Positions 39,329 through 49,732 are shown, counted from the first letter of the stretch. The stretch: DNA of 64,000 nt from Clostridioides difficile CD160 (GCF_000449425.2 NZ_AVHW01000095.1:62001-126000), one strand, 5' to 3'. Numbers and translations: made by a program. Notes: generated by a model from the letters alone, not told the origin.

Positions 39329-41914
39329 ATTTAGATATGATTTAGTTAATACAAAATTCTTTTGAAAGGTTTAAAAAACATTTGCTGAGTCCACTTTACA
39401 TATCACTTAGTTAATATAAAACGAGGATGCTTGTGAGAAAATAGTTCTTAATGTGTCTACTTTACATACCACTTAGTTAATATAAAACATTTTCAAGAGA
39501 TAATTTTTCAGAAAAAGAAATTCTTTACATACCACTTAGTTAATATAAAACAATTTGAGAGATATAGTTTTGATTCTTTTGTACTTGACTTTACATACCA
39601 CTTAGTTAATATAAAACCTGCAAAAACATGTAAGTCATGTGGTGACCTACCCCTCTTTACATACCACTTAGTTAATATAAAACATTCTATCTCTCAAATT
39701 TATCACCCCTACACTTGTTTCTTTACATACCACTTAGTTAATATAAAACGCAGGGAATGGGACTAAAAACTTTGAAAATAGTTTTGTCTTTACATACCAC
39801 TTAGTTAATATAAAACGCCTTTTAGTCCTGTTTCTTTTTCAAACTTTTCAAACTTTACATACCACTTAGTTAATATAAAACTTAAATAAACAGTTTGTAA
39901 AGCCACTAAGGGAGAATGCTTTACATACCACTTAGTTAATATAAAACAAGTTGTATACCCAGTCGAGCAATCAGCATCTAATGTCTTTACATACCACTTA
40001 GTTAATATAAAACGCTTATATTTCTCGTTACAGAGGCGAATAATTTCTTTGCTTTACATACCACTTAGTTAATATAAAACGAGTCAGAACTTTTGGTAAT
40101 GATGTACATTTGGGACCTTTACATACCACTTAGTTAATATAAAACAAATGTTTATAATATAGTAGCATCTTTTTGCTTAAAACTTTACATACCACTTAGT
40201 TAATATAAAACTGGCTTGGTAGTAGCCACCTTCCATTTGATTATTAGACTTTACATACCACTTAGTTAATATAAAACGAGTTGCAACTGACTTTTTAGTA
40301 AATGAAATTCCAAACTTTACATACCACTTAGTTAATATAAAACAATATATTCTTTATAAATCGGAGCATTAGGGTTGTCCTTTACATACCACTTAGTTAA
40401 TATAAAACATAGCTGTTTCAATTTTACGTTGATACTGTAAAGCCCTTTACATACCACTTAGTTAATATAAAACTTCATATAAATACCTTTTAACCTTATC
40501 TATATCTTTTCTTTACATACCACTTAGTTAATATAAAACTTGCAAGACCCCCACCCCCCACACCTTTTGTTAAATCTTTACATACCACTTAGTTAATATA
40601 AAACTCTCACCCCTTCATGCCAGTACCAGTTAGCATTATACTTTACATACCACTTAGTTAATATAAAACCATAGTTAGATATGTAAATGTAATTATTAAT
40701 GATAATCTTTACATACCACTTAGTTAATATAAAACTTCCTTTTCTAATCATCTTCGCACCTTCTTTTAAAACTTTACATACCACTTAGTTAATATAAAAC
40801 TTTTTGCATTGCTGGCTATTTCTATGTCATATGGAATCTTTACATACCACTTAGTTAATATAAAACCTTTGTAATATCGTTCATGTATTATATAAAATAT
40901 AATTCTTTACATACCACTTAGTTAATATAAAACGTCGATAGCGTTTACTACTGCTTTGTTTTGTACGTTCTTTACATACCACTTAGTTAATATAAAACTA
41001 GAGTGCCAATTTTCAGACAGATATATACAAATTTTCTTTACATACCACTTAGTTAATATAAAACAGGCGACAGTCTTTGGTCACTTGCAAAAAAATATTA
41101 CTTTACATACCACTTAGTTAATATAAAACATGGAAGATATAGATATAAGAGTTCAAATGTAGAAAGCTTTACATACCACTTAGTTAATATAAAACTAAGC
41201 TACTAAGAAGAGTTCAGCTTGACCTAAATAACTTTACATACCACTTAGTTAATATAAAACGTACATTTTCCTAAGATTCTATTTTGTACAGGCTACCTTT
41301 ACATACCACTTAGTTAATATAAAACACTCTATTTAATACTTCTTACACATTCTATTTTTTACTTTACATACCACTTAGTTAATATAAAACTAAATTCATC
41401 CCATATCTTTTCATTAATTCTAATAGCTTTACATACCACTTAGTTAATATAAAACAACGATAAAAGATAATTACAAGCTTTGTTCCGATAGCTTTACATA
41501 CCACTTAGTTAATATAAAACTATTTAAAACAGAGCATAAGGAGTTTTTGCCCCCAAACTTTACATACCACTTAGTTAATATAAAACACTAATTGGAGAAC
41601 TAGCAAAATTACTTAAACAAAACTTTACATACCACTTAGTTAATATAAAACAAAGTTCCGAATGATGCAGCAGGAAGAATAAGTTTTCTTTACATACCAC
41701 TTAGTTAATATAAAACTTTATTCTCCTTGTCTACAAAATAAAAAGACTAAGTACTTTACATACCACTTAGTTAATATAAAACCTTGAGTGGTTAAGGGCT
41801 GTCCCACTATATGTCATATCTTTACATACCACTTAGTTAATATAAAACGGACTTATGTTAAAAGAAAATAATACAGAATATATTACTTTACATACCACTT
41901 AGTTAATATAAAAC
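39329..41914 (-). CRISPR. Type I-B CRISPR array, 40 repeats and 39 spacers
   Basis: Repeats are 29 bases, beginning GTTTTATATTAACTAAGTGG and ending TATGTAAAG when read on the minus strand; 38 from 39460 to 41914 are identical by eye. The one at 39394-39422 has one change, and the outermost at 39329-39357 is strongly decayed (about 23 of 29). Decay at the left end marks it as the trailer, so the leader and newest spacers are at the right, next to cas2, and the array is read on the minus strand. Spacers are 34-38 bases, mostly 36 or 37. No spacer repeats another as far as I could see. Confidence 0.98.
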
Positions 41915-42097
41915 CCCAAAATCGGTATAACTGAATAGATTGAAAATACTACACTCAAGGAATTATAATTCAATAAAAACGTCAAAATTTGCAGTGAGCG
42001 AGCAATAGTGCAATTGACAATAATTATCACATACCTTCAATCTCTTACATTCCAACTGTTAAGCCCTATTTTAGCACAAATATCGCTCACTGCAAAC
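41915..42097 (-). promoter_or_regulatory. CRISPR leader
   Basis: 183 bases between the array and cas2, no coding capacity. Contains a perfect 14-base inverted repeat: TCGCTCACTGCAAA at 42083-42096 and its complement at 41988-42001. A TATAAT-like -10 lies at about 41965-41970 on the minus strand but has no clear -35 at the proper distance. The leader should carry the array promoter and the spacer-integration signals. Confidence 0.8.
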
Positions 42098-42364
42098 CTA
42101 TATAAACATTTCATCAGAATACTTATCAATACCATAACATTTCTTTTTAATTGAATTAGGATTTTTTATCTCATAAACATAAATCGAATCTTCACTATTA
42201 TCAATAATCTTTTCTATTTCAGAAATACATTTATGTAACTTCCCATCAGTAATATCTCCTTCAAAAACAGAATTCTGAGTCCAAGTCAAATATTTTCTAA
42301 GTATTTTTCTAACCCTGTTTAATGACCTTGCTTCAACAACATCATAAGTAACAATAACAAACAT
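42098..42364 (-). CDS. cas2: Cas2, spacer acquisition
   Basis: 88 residues. The conserved Asp is in MFVIVTYDVVE (Asp8), followed by the ferredoxin-like fold. It forms the Cas1-Cas2 integrase core. Starts three bases after cas1 and ends next to the leader. Confidence 0.96.
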   Translation of the reverse strand: MFVIVTYDVVEARSLNRVRKILRKYLTWTQNSVFEGDITDGKLHKCISEIEKIIDNSEDSIYVYEIKNPNSIKKKCYGIDKYSDEMFI

Positions 42365-42367
42365 ACC

Positions 42368-43348
42368 TTACCACCATGCCTTTAAAACTTTATACTTTTC
42401 ATCATTGATAAAATGTTTAATTAATTTATAACATTCTAATCTTATAAACATTCTATATGAAACTTTTCTATTAAGATTTCTATGTTTTATAGTTGTCTGC
42501 ATCTTGTTTTCAAATTCTTGTAAAAATTTCTTCTTTCCTTTTTCACTTAAATAACAAATTTTGTCCTGATATTCAAAATCACTCTTATTAATTCTTTTGT
42601 TATTAATCAAGCTAAAAATTATTGTGTCAATTATAATTGGCTTGAAAATTTCTGCAATGTCTAAGCTTAAGGAAAATCTCTTTGTCGATGGTTCATGTAA
42701 AAAACTTATTGTAGGGTCAAGCTGTGTCTTATATATTTCACTTAAAACATTTGTATACATTATGCTATTTCCAAAAGACATAAGAGCATTTACTGGGTCT
42801 TTAGGAGGTCTTTTTTCTCTCTTATAAAACTCAAAGTCATCTTTCAATATTTGATTAAATGATTTATAGTATGTTTTTCTTATTCTTCCTTCTTTACCCA
42901 TAAGTTCTGATACTTCTTTGACATCATTCAAACTATTTAGTTCATCTTTTATAGTATCAATTAAGCTTTCATCAACTTTATAATATCTCATATTTCTTAA
43001 AATATGATATGACGCACTTTCCACAAAGGATTTTGCTAAGTATAGTCTTTCATTTTTATCTAAATAGCAAGCCGATTGAGATACTAAACTGAATCCTGAT
43101 ACATTTTTCTTTCTTGGGTAATATGTACCTGAATAATATCCATAGTAATTATAGAAATGAAGCATAACTCCATATTGACTTATATAATTTATAAGTTTTG
43201 TGTTTAAATCCACTTCCCCATATATATGAATATCATCAACTTGTTCTACTGGTAATATTTTTTTCTCACCTTCTAAATTATAATAGTAAATCGTATTTTC
43301 TTTTCTTTTTATATTCCCATTGCTTATAATGTAATAATCTCTATACAT
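42368..43348 (-). CDS. cas1: Cas1 integrase (I-B type)
   Basis: About 326 residues. Active-site residues lie in MGKEGRIRK (Glu), FLHEPS (His) and LSLDIAEIFKP (Asp). I start at 43348 (MYRDYYI), seven bases after AAGGAGG; eight upstream codons overlap that site. It is two bases after cas4. Confidence 0.96.
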   Translation of the reverse strand: MYRDYYIISNGNIKRKENTIYYYNLEGEKKILPVEQVDDIHIYGEVDLNTKLINYISQYGVMLHFYNYYGYYSGTYYPRKKNVSGFSLVSQSACYLDKNERLYLAKSFVESASYHILRNMRYYKVDESLIDTIKDELNSLNDVKEVSELMGKEGRIRKTYYKSFNQILKDDFEFYKREKRPPKDPVNALMSFGNSIMYTNVLSEIYKTQLDPTISFLHEPSTKRFSLSLDIAEIFKPIIIDTIIFSLINNKRINKSDFEYQDKICYLSEKGKKKFLQEFENKMQTTIKHRNLNRKVSYRMFIRLECYKLIKHFINDEKYKVLKAWW

Positions 43349-43350
43349 CC

Positions 43351-43869
43351 TTACTCCTCCTTCACGAAACAAAATTCATAATAAGCACATTTTGTACAAT
43401 AAGATTTCTTTTCAATTTTTGGAGGAGATAATTTCATGTTTATTTCATTTATATTTATAAGTGTGTTTTCAATAATTCTTTCTTTTTCTTCCGTCAATAT
43501 CAATTCTTCTTGTTTCTTTTCCTTAACATAATTTATAGTTCCTTTTTTCTCTATCCCCATACTATTTTTTAAATAGTATAAGTAATAGTATAACTGCATT
43601 TCATCTGCTTCTTGCATCTTTGAACTTATTTTCACTTCTTTTACATACTCGTCCTTTATTATATCTAATTTCAGGATATCATCAATCAACACTTCTTTAT
43701 TTTTCATTCTTTTATATGAATCTTCATGTATTATCTTTCCAGACAATACTCTATTACTATTTTGTTCCATAGTTATTCCTTTAGAGAATAACCATAGCTT
43801 TCTTTTACATACATAGTAATAATTTATCTTTACACCTTGAACTTTTAATACTTCTAAATCTATTGGCAC
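43351..43869 (-). CDS. cas4: Cas4, acquisition nuclease with iron-sulfur cluster
   Basis: About 172 residues with the RecB-like nuclease features and four Cys for a 4Fe-4S cluster: one in YYYVCKRKLWLF and three in the C-terminal CTKCAYYEFC. Cas4 trims prespacers and checks the PAM. I choose the GTG at 43869 (PIDLEVLKVQG), preceded by AAGGTGA; the only longer option is a TTG at 43920 that overlaps the cas3 stop and has no ribosome site. Confidence 0.92.
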   Translation of the reverse strand: MPIDLEVLKVQGVKINYYYVCKRKLWLFSKGITMEQNSNRVLSGKIIHEDSYKRMKNKEVLIDDILKLDIIKDEYVKEVKISSKMQEADEMQLYYYLYYLKNSMGIEKKGTINYVKEKKQEELILTEEKERIIENTLININEINMKLSPPKIEKKSYCTKCAYYEFCFVKEE

Positions 43870-43896
43870 AAAATCACCTTCTTTAGTAAATTTTAG

Positions 43897-43915
43897 CCAC
43901 ATTGTTAATATAAAA
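43897..43915. other. CRISPR-repeat-like sequence between cas3 and cas4
   Basis: CCACATTGTTAATATAAAA matches the corresponding part of the array repeat, CCACTTAGTTAATATAAAA, at 17 of 19 positions and in the same orientation. The rest of the repeat is not conserved. It falls in the cas3-cas4 intergenic gap, just before the cas4 ribosome site. See findings. Confidence 0.45.
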
Positions 43916-43916
43916 A

Positions 43917-46247
43917 TCAAATAAATTGGTCTATTTCCTTACCTATAATCACACCTTTGCCAAATATCTGTTTTGTATGCTCATTTTCATGTATATCATA
44001 TTTATATAAAAGTATCTTTAAATCTTCCAGACCTTTCACCTGTATATCTACTATATTTTGTTTAGCTTTATATATTGGTAAATTTACAGTTTTTTTAATT
44101 ATCTCTCTTCTTGCTTTTTTTCTCTTAGACTTTATTTCATTTATCAATTGTCTATCATCATTTCTATATGCATCTTTAAGCTCTTGTCCCAACTCTTCAT
44201 AATCTTTTATTAAAGTTTTTTCAATTTCACTATATATATCCTCTGGTATTACTGTATATCCTTCAATATTTCTAAGTATATTTTGTGCCTCGTTAGAGCC
44301 TAAACTATATGGTGTTATAGTATCTAATATATCTAAAGCACGAGTAAATTTTTTTTCAAAATCTGTACATTTTAAACTTTCTTTAGAATATAGTATTTCA
44401 ACCATTTGTACTTTATGTTTTTCTTTCATTTTAAAACATTCTTTTCCATTCATATGGTTTTTCAATATCTCAAGTCCTTTTTCTACAATCTCTTTATCAT
44501 AAATACTGCCTATTCCTGTAGCTTTTTCTATATATATAAATATATTTGGACTATTTTTTTCATACTCACGACTTCTATAACATCTCCCAAATCTTTGAAA
44601 TAGACTGTCAAGTGTTGAATTTTCTGTATGAAGTTCATCAAAATCAATATCAAGAGATGCTTCCACTAATTGTGTAGTAATCCAAATACCATTACTATCA
44701 CTATCTGCAAACTCTTTTATATATTTTTCTAGCTTTGCTCTATCTTCTTGTATATACATAGAATGTAAAAGATTTACATTAACATCTATTCCTTTTGACT
44801 TAACTATCTCTTCTATTAATTCATATTTTTCTATAGCACTTTTAACTGTGTTTACTATTACAAGAACCTTTTTATTCATTCCACTTTGTATTATTTGTTC
44901 TAAATTTTCATCTATTGAATTTTCTACAATAGACACACAATGTCTTATTTTTTCTGTGTTACATGTTAAATCAGCTAAGTTACTATCAATTACACCTCTT
45001 TTTTTTAGTTCATCTATATATATAGTTGGCATAGTAGCTGTCATTATCATAAATCTTCCACCTATTTTATGTATCATTTCTATACCTTTTACCAATACAG
45101 CTGCTATTTCTGGTGAATATGCTTGTATCTCATCTATTACTACTTTTGAATATGCTAATGTTGAGTATACTTTCTCATACCCTCTATACAAAAAAGGAAA
45201 TTTAAATATTTGGTCTATTGTGGAAAATGTCAGTTTACAAGATAATAACTTTGCTAAATCTACAATCTCATTTGAATTTTCCTGATTACTTTCTTCTAGA
45301 TAATCTATTGCTGTTGAATGTAACAGACCTAAGAATGTATCATTTGATTCTCCTACTCCAACTATATTTTTAGCTCTATCAAATAACGCATTTATACTTA
45401 CTCTTAATGGAAGTGTGAAAAATGCCTTATCTTTATCTATCCAAATTAAAGCAGTTTCTGTTTTTCCCATCCCTGTAGATGCAATTAGTATTATATTCTT
45501 GTTTCTATTCGATTTAGCAAATGACTGAACTTCTCTTAAACTACCAAACTCTTTTACTAAATGTTTTTCTGTGTATTCACCTATATTCATGTTACTATTG
45601 CACTCAACAATCTCATGAGCAGAAGCACTATGGTCTAATCTATGTAATATACCTTTTAACATAATATATAGATTATAGTATTTGTGATTTTTATCTATTC
45701 TTTTTTCTATGCCTTGTAAATATATATTACTAAGTTTTTTAGTTTTTATAGGGTATCTAATATTAAATTCATTTTGCAATTCATGCACTTTATTTATTAA
45801 ATCCTTGTCTAATACTTTTTGTACCAAATCTTTAAAATCTTCATCTATAAAGATATCTCTTTCATGATGATATACAATAATTTGATTTAGCACATCCATT
45901 AAATCCCAATCATCTTCTATATCCAAATATCCATAATTGATAAATGCAGGAGAAATAAAATTGTGCCCTATATTATTCTCCAAATTAGTTATTATTTCAG
46001 GTTCATTTATTTCAATATCCATTCTACTTCTTATTAGTTTTTGAAATGGTGAAAAAGCTTTTCCGACATCATGAAATTCTATAACAAAATCAAGCCATTC
46101 CCAGAATTTTTCTTTGCCTAAAAAATCTAACTTATTTATACTTGTATTGTAACAATACTTTAATAGATTTCTTTGTTCTAAAAGCTCATTAGTATGCTCT
46201 CTCAATGTTTCTACTGGATTAGATTTTGCATATAGCAATAGACTCAT
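43917..46247 (-). CDS. cas3: Cas3 nuclease-helicase (I-B type)
   Basis: 776 residues. HD nuclease with EFHDVGKAFSPFQ (His59, Asp60); helicase with Walker A STGMGKTETA near 257, box II VIDEIQAY in place of DExH, TATMP and the motif VI region FQRFGRCYR. Degrades DNA marked by Cascade. The annotated ATG touches the ribosome site AAGGAG directly; the TTG at 46238 has better spacing and may be the true start. It overlaps cas5. Confidence 0.95.
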   Translation of the reverse strand: MSLLLYAKSNPVETLREHTNELLEQRNLLKYCYNTSINKLDFLGKEKFWEWLDFVIEFHDVGKAFSPFQKLIRSRMDIEINEPEIITNLENNIGHNFISPAFINYGYLDIEDDWDLMDVLNQIIVYHHERDIFIDEDFKDLVQKVLDKDLINKVHELQNEFNIRYPIKTKKLSNIYLQGIEKRIDKNHKYYNLYIMLKGILHRLDHSASAHEIVECNSNMNIGEYTEKHLVKEFGSLREVQSFAKSNRNKNIILIASTGMGKTETALIWIDKDKAFFTLPLRVSINALFDRAKNIVGVGESNDTFLGLLHSTAIDYLEESNQENSNEIVDLAKLLSCKLTFSTIDQIFKFPFLYRGYEKVYSTLAYSKVVIDEIQAYSPEIAAVLVKGIEMIHKIGGRFMIMTATMPTIYIDELKKRGVIDSNLADLTCNTEKIRHCVSIVENSIDENLEQIIQSGMNKKVLVIVNTVKSAIEKYELIEEIVKSKGIDVNVNLLHSMYIQEDRAKLEKYIKEFADSDSNGIWITTQLVEASLDIDFDELHTENSTLDSLFQRFGRCYRSREYEKNSPNIFIYIEKATGIGSIYDKEIVEKGLEILKNHMNGKECFKMKEKHKVQMVEILYSKESLKCTDFEKKFTRALDILDTITPYSLGSNEAQNILRNIEGYTVIPEDIYSEIEKTLIKDYEELGQELKDAYRNDDRQLINEIKSKRKKARREIIKKTVNLPIYKAKQNIVDIQVKGLEDLKILLYKYDIHENEHTKQIFGKGVIIGKEIDQFI

Positions 46248-46953
46248 CTCCTTTTTGTTTATTAAAGTATAATAAATCTCCTTCTATATCTAACAATATA
46301 TATCCACGTCTTATTTTATTACCTTTTTCAATATAATAACTATCAATTTTATTCCAAATTCTTTTTTTATCTTTCTTAGAATTATTTTCATAATAATTAT
46401 TGAGTCTATAACTTATACCATTTAATCTCTCATCTTTTAAACTCAACTTTGGTATATATATAGGTCGTCTTATCTTATATTTTGATAATTTGTAATTTTC
46501 ATAGTCATCTACTTCTACTTTCATAGCATTTACTTCAAATTTGTTAACTTCTACAAATCTAATATCATTAATTCTTACTAAATCCTCTTTTCTACCTAAT
46601 GATAAATGCTCACCACAATTTAATAAACTATTATATAATTTTTTTAATAATTCAAAATCTCCACCTATATGAATTATTAAATTTACATTCAATAACATAT
46701 GACTATTCATTGGCATAGATGTAATACTATCTTTTTTATAAAAATATGTTGTCTGATAATTATTAAATATACTTTCATATGTTCCTTGTACACTTATATT
46801 AAATGGTATATACTCTGTAGCATTTAATATTTTATGAATTAATCCATTTACTGTAGAATATGGTGGTAGTGGATAAGTTTCTGTAATTTTCATAGCAAAT
46901 GGTTTTTTATAGCATGCAGTTTCTTGAAATAAATCTAATTTCAATACTTTCAT
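46219..46953 (-). CDS. cas5: Cas5 (Cas5t/Cas5h), Cascade subunit
   Basis: 244 residues. The N-terminal fold starts VLKLDLFQETACYKKPFAMK, with YPLPPYSTVNGLIHKIL as the family signature and a Gly-rich SLGRKEDLV loop. It caps the crRNA 5' handle. Ends inside the start of cas3, overlapping by 29 bases, and begins two bases after cas7. Confidence 0.92.
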   Translation of the reverse strand: MKVLKLDLFQETACYKKPFAMKITETYPLPPYSTVNGLIHKILNATEYIPFNISVQGTYESIFNNYQTTYFYKKDSITSMPMNSHMLLNVNLIIHIGGDFELLKKLYNSLLNCGEHLSLGRKEDLVRINDIRFVEVNKFEVNAMKVEVDDYENYKLSKYKIRRPIYIPKLSLKDERLNGISYRLNNYYENNSKKDKKRIWNKIDSYYIEKGNKIRRGYILLDIEGDLLYFNKQKGDESIAICKI

Positions 46954-46954
46954 A

Positions 46955-47869
46955 TTAATTCACCTCATAATATTCCTTTACTTCTTTAACTAATTGTCCA
47001 AAAAATTTATCTACACTTAAAAATTTACCTTCAAATAACTCTTCAAACTCTTCTTTATTTGTAAATACCCCATCTACCATTCCCACATAAGTGAAATCTT
47101 TTAAATTCTTGCCTAAAAAAGTACCTTGAACTACTTCTTCTATTGCTGACTTATTTACTTTAAATCCATTTTTATCTCCTTTTAATTTTATTCTACCTAA
47201 AAAGAATGGATTTGCTATTTTATACACTCCTCCTACTACAAATAGAGGAGATAAATTTTCTTGTCTACCTCTAATGTTTCTATTTAATACTTTTATTATT
47301 TCTAAAAATTCTACTACTCGCTTACACTTATCTTTATTATCAAGTTCTATATCTCCATCTTTACCTATTTTAGATAAATCTATAGTCACTGTATATGTAT
47401 AATAACTTAAATGTTGCTCTATGTTTGCAAGATTAGGGTGTTCTCCTATTCTATCTGCTAATCCTTTATTATTTAAAAAGTCCATATCACTTCTATATGG
47501 TTCAAGTGAAATTGCATTACTCAATCTTACAGTAGCTTCTCTAGTCAATGAACCTCCTTTTTTATCCTTCTCATCTTTTTTATTTGTTTTCATATATCCA
47601 AACAAATCCATTTCTTCTGACTCTCTTATACTTATATTATCTTTAAACTGAATAGTACCCTTTCCTTTATCAACAACCTGTAAATTCCAATTAAATAACT
47701 CTGAAGCTAATCGCACTATATCATATCTTAGACATTGACGAGATGCAAATGTATAAATATTTCCATCAGCCCTACTTAATTTTTTTAATTCTGATATATT
47801 ACCTATCCCTTCACCATAGTTTAAACTTTGAGCCTGTGCTATTACTGTAAATGTTAATCCTCTTTTCAT
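46955..47869 (-). CDS. cas7: Cas7 (Cst2/DevR family), Cascade backbone
   Basis: 304 residues of the DevR/Cst2 group, with SLNYGEGIGNISELKKLSRADG near the N-terminus (residues 15-36, split here at 20: SLNYGEGIGNISELKK) and RPEN-like loop GRQENLSPLFVVGGVY near 217. Several copies coat the crRNA. Membership of the Cst2 group places the locus in subtype I-B of the Tneap kind. Confidence 0.93.
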   Translation of the reverse strand: MKRGLTFTVIAQAQSLNYGEGIGNISELKKLSRADGNIYTFASRQCLRYDIVRLASELFNWNLQVVDKGKGTIQFKDNISIRESEEMDLFGYMKTNKKDEKDKKGGSLTREATVRLSNAISLEPYRSDMDFLNNKGLADRIGEHPNLANIEQHLSYYTYTVTIDLSKIGKDGDIELDNKDKCKRVVEFLEIIKVLNRNIRGRQENLSPLFVVGGVYKIANPFFLGRIKLKGDKNGFKVNKSAIEEVVQGTFLGKNLKDFTYVGMVDGVFTNKEEFEELFEGKFLSVDKFFGQLVKEVKEYYEVN

Positions 47870-47870
47870 C

Positions 47871-49727
47871 TTATTTTTCCTCCTTCTTATCTGTTATTTC
47901 TTTTTTTGGATTATATTTATAAGATATTAATCCTGTTATAAAAGCATATCCTATGGATTCAAAATCTAAATCCTTTTCGCTAAGTATCCCTAAGACTTCT
48001 ACTGGTGGTATTTTTTCACATGATGAGAAAATTCTTAAAATTGTTTGCATGAAATCATTTCTATTTCCAACTTTAATTAGATTCAAAAGTTTATATGTTA
48101 TTCCTCCTATTTTATTCTTTGAATCTTTGTCAACATAATAGTCATTTATGTCACGACCAGCATTATAAATTACTTCCAAGTTTTTATCATCCATTTTATA
48201 TACTCCCTTCTTATAGTCACTTATAAGTTTTCTTACTTCAACTACTTTAAAACAATCTATTCCTGATATATTTGATTTGCTGACATTTTCTATATCATTT
48301 CTAACTTTATTTCTTAAAGTATTATTAATTAAGTGTTTTAAATCTTTATTTTTCAAAAGCAAATCTATAACATTTGATTTAAGCTTATTATCATGAATGT
48401 TTTGCAATTTTATATTTATTTTTTTATTCGTAAAAAATTTTGCCAAGTAATTAGGAATATTAAAATAATTTATTTTACATTTTTTAGAATCTATACTTGC
48501 TTTAAATTCTACAAAAAGCGTGTTATGAAGCTTCCATTCACTTTTTTCTCTATTTTCTTCTACTATATTTTTTATAAAATTATTAAATGGAACTTCTTCT
48601 TGATTGACTAGCGATTTATTATCTTTAGATTTTAAGTTTGCATTTCCATCAAAAAGCTCATTTATAGAAGTATCCATATTAACAAATAAATAAAACTCAT
48701 TTTCTTCATTAGACAAATAATTCTTTCTTGTATAAGTAGCTCCTGCTGGAGTACAGAATAATATAAGCTTACAAACATCACATATTGATGTTGTATATTC
48801 CTGATTCCAAAACATATTTCTAGCATTATTAGTACTTACTCCAAGTGGGGCAAAATTACTTTCTGAGTATTCATCTAATATCCCTTTATATGAGCCACAC
48901 ATTTCACATACTTCTAAACTATCTATATACAATCTTATATCTTCAATACTTTTATTTTTCTTTATAAATTTATTGTTTATTTCCTTCATGATTTTTTCTA
49001 TAGTATTTATACTAGACTTACTAACTTTTTTTTCATTTACATCTTTAGATATACTATCTAATCTATCATTTAAATAGATTTTTAATTTATCATAGTCATT
49101 CTCTTCTAATAAATCTTCTAACTCTCCTAAATATATGATTTGTCTTAAATAGTCATTAAACATTACTTGTTTTAATCCATCTAAATCTAACTTAGCCTTA
49201 GCAACATTAAGAAAACTAACTTGTCCAAAATAATTATCTTGAACTACATATTTATAAAGATTGGCTGTAAGTCTGTCATTTATTGATTTTATTTTAAATA
49301 TATCAATAATCTCATCAATTAAAGTTTCTAATAAATCAAATTCATCATAACTTTTTATCTTAGACATAATGTCTAGCTTTTCTTTTATTAAGTTAGAATT
49401 ATCTTCATCAAATTTTTTAACCTTATCATTTTGTTGTTTTATATTATCTTTAATTTTCTTAATTCCATCTTTGATTTTATCAGGCTTAGATTTAATAAAA
49501 TTTATACTGTAATCAACACTCTTTCTAATCCTTTTTGATACATCATATTCATCCATGAAGTAATCAAAATAATAATTATGAAAATTTTCAAGAAATGAAC
49601 TGTCAAATTCAATATAGTCTTCTATAATAAACACTTGTTCCTTAACATCTGCTTTTTTTATTATATTTAAAAATCCAACTATACCCATATTGAAGAACCA
49701 ATCTCCTCTATAAACTCTTAACTTCAT
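47871..49727 (-). CDS. cas8b: Cas8b1 (Cst1 family), large Cascade subunit
   Basis: 618 residues. A zinc-finger pair, CEMCGSYKG near 278 and CDVCKLILFC near 318, is typical of Cas8b1/Cst1. The N-terminal region is rich in Lys and Asp and partly coiled coil. It recognises the PAM on invading DNA. Sits between cas6 (5-base gap) and cas7 (1-base gap). Confidence 0.9.
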   Translation of the reverse strand: MKLRVYRGDWFFNMGIVGFLNIIKKADVKEQVFIIEDYIEFDSSFLENFHNYYFDYFMDEYDVSKRIRKSVDYSINFIKSKPDKIKDGIKKIKDNIKQQNDKVKKFDEDNSNLIKEKLDIMSKIKSYDEFDLLETLIDEIIDIFKIKSINDRLTANLYKYVVQDNYFGQVSFLNVAKAKLDLDGLKQVMFNDYLRQIIYLGELEDLLEENDYDKLKIYLNDRLDSISKDVNEKKVSKSSINTIEKIMKEINNKFIKKNKSIEDIRLYIDSLEVCEMCGSYKGILDEYSESNFAPLGVSTNNARNMFWNQEYTTSICDVCKLILFCTPAGATYTRKNYLSNEENEFYLFVNMDTSINELFDGNANLKSKDNKSLVNQEEVPFNNFIKNIVEENREKSEWKLHNTLFVEFKASIDSKKCKINYFNIPNYLAKFFTNKKINIKLQNIHDNKLKSNVIDLLLKNKDLKHLINNTLRNKVRNDIENVSKSNISGIDCFKVVEVRKLISDYKKGVYKMDDKNLEVIYNAGRDINDYYVDKDSKNKIGGITYKLLNLIKVGNRNDFMQTILRIFSSCEKIPPVEVLGILSEKDLDFESIGYAFITGLISYKYNPKKEITDKKEEK

Positions 49728-49732
49728 CTATC

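Noticed and set aside
40593-40784. A 63-codon open frame on the minus strand inside the CRISPR array
   Set aside because: It is made of three repeats and their spacers; repeated peptide segments come from the repeats. No ribosome site.
43870-43920. Longer cas4 starting at a TTG that overlaps the cas3 stop
   Set aside because: No ribosome site for the TTG; the GTG at 43869 has AAGGTGA upstream and gives a normal Cas4 N-terminus.
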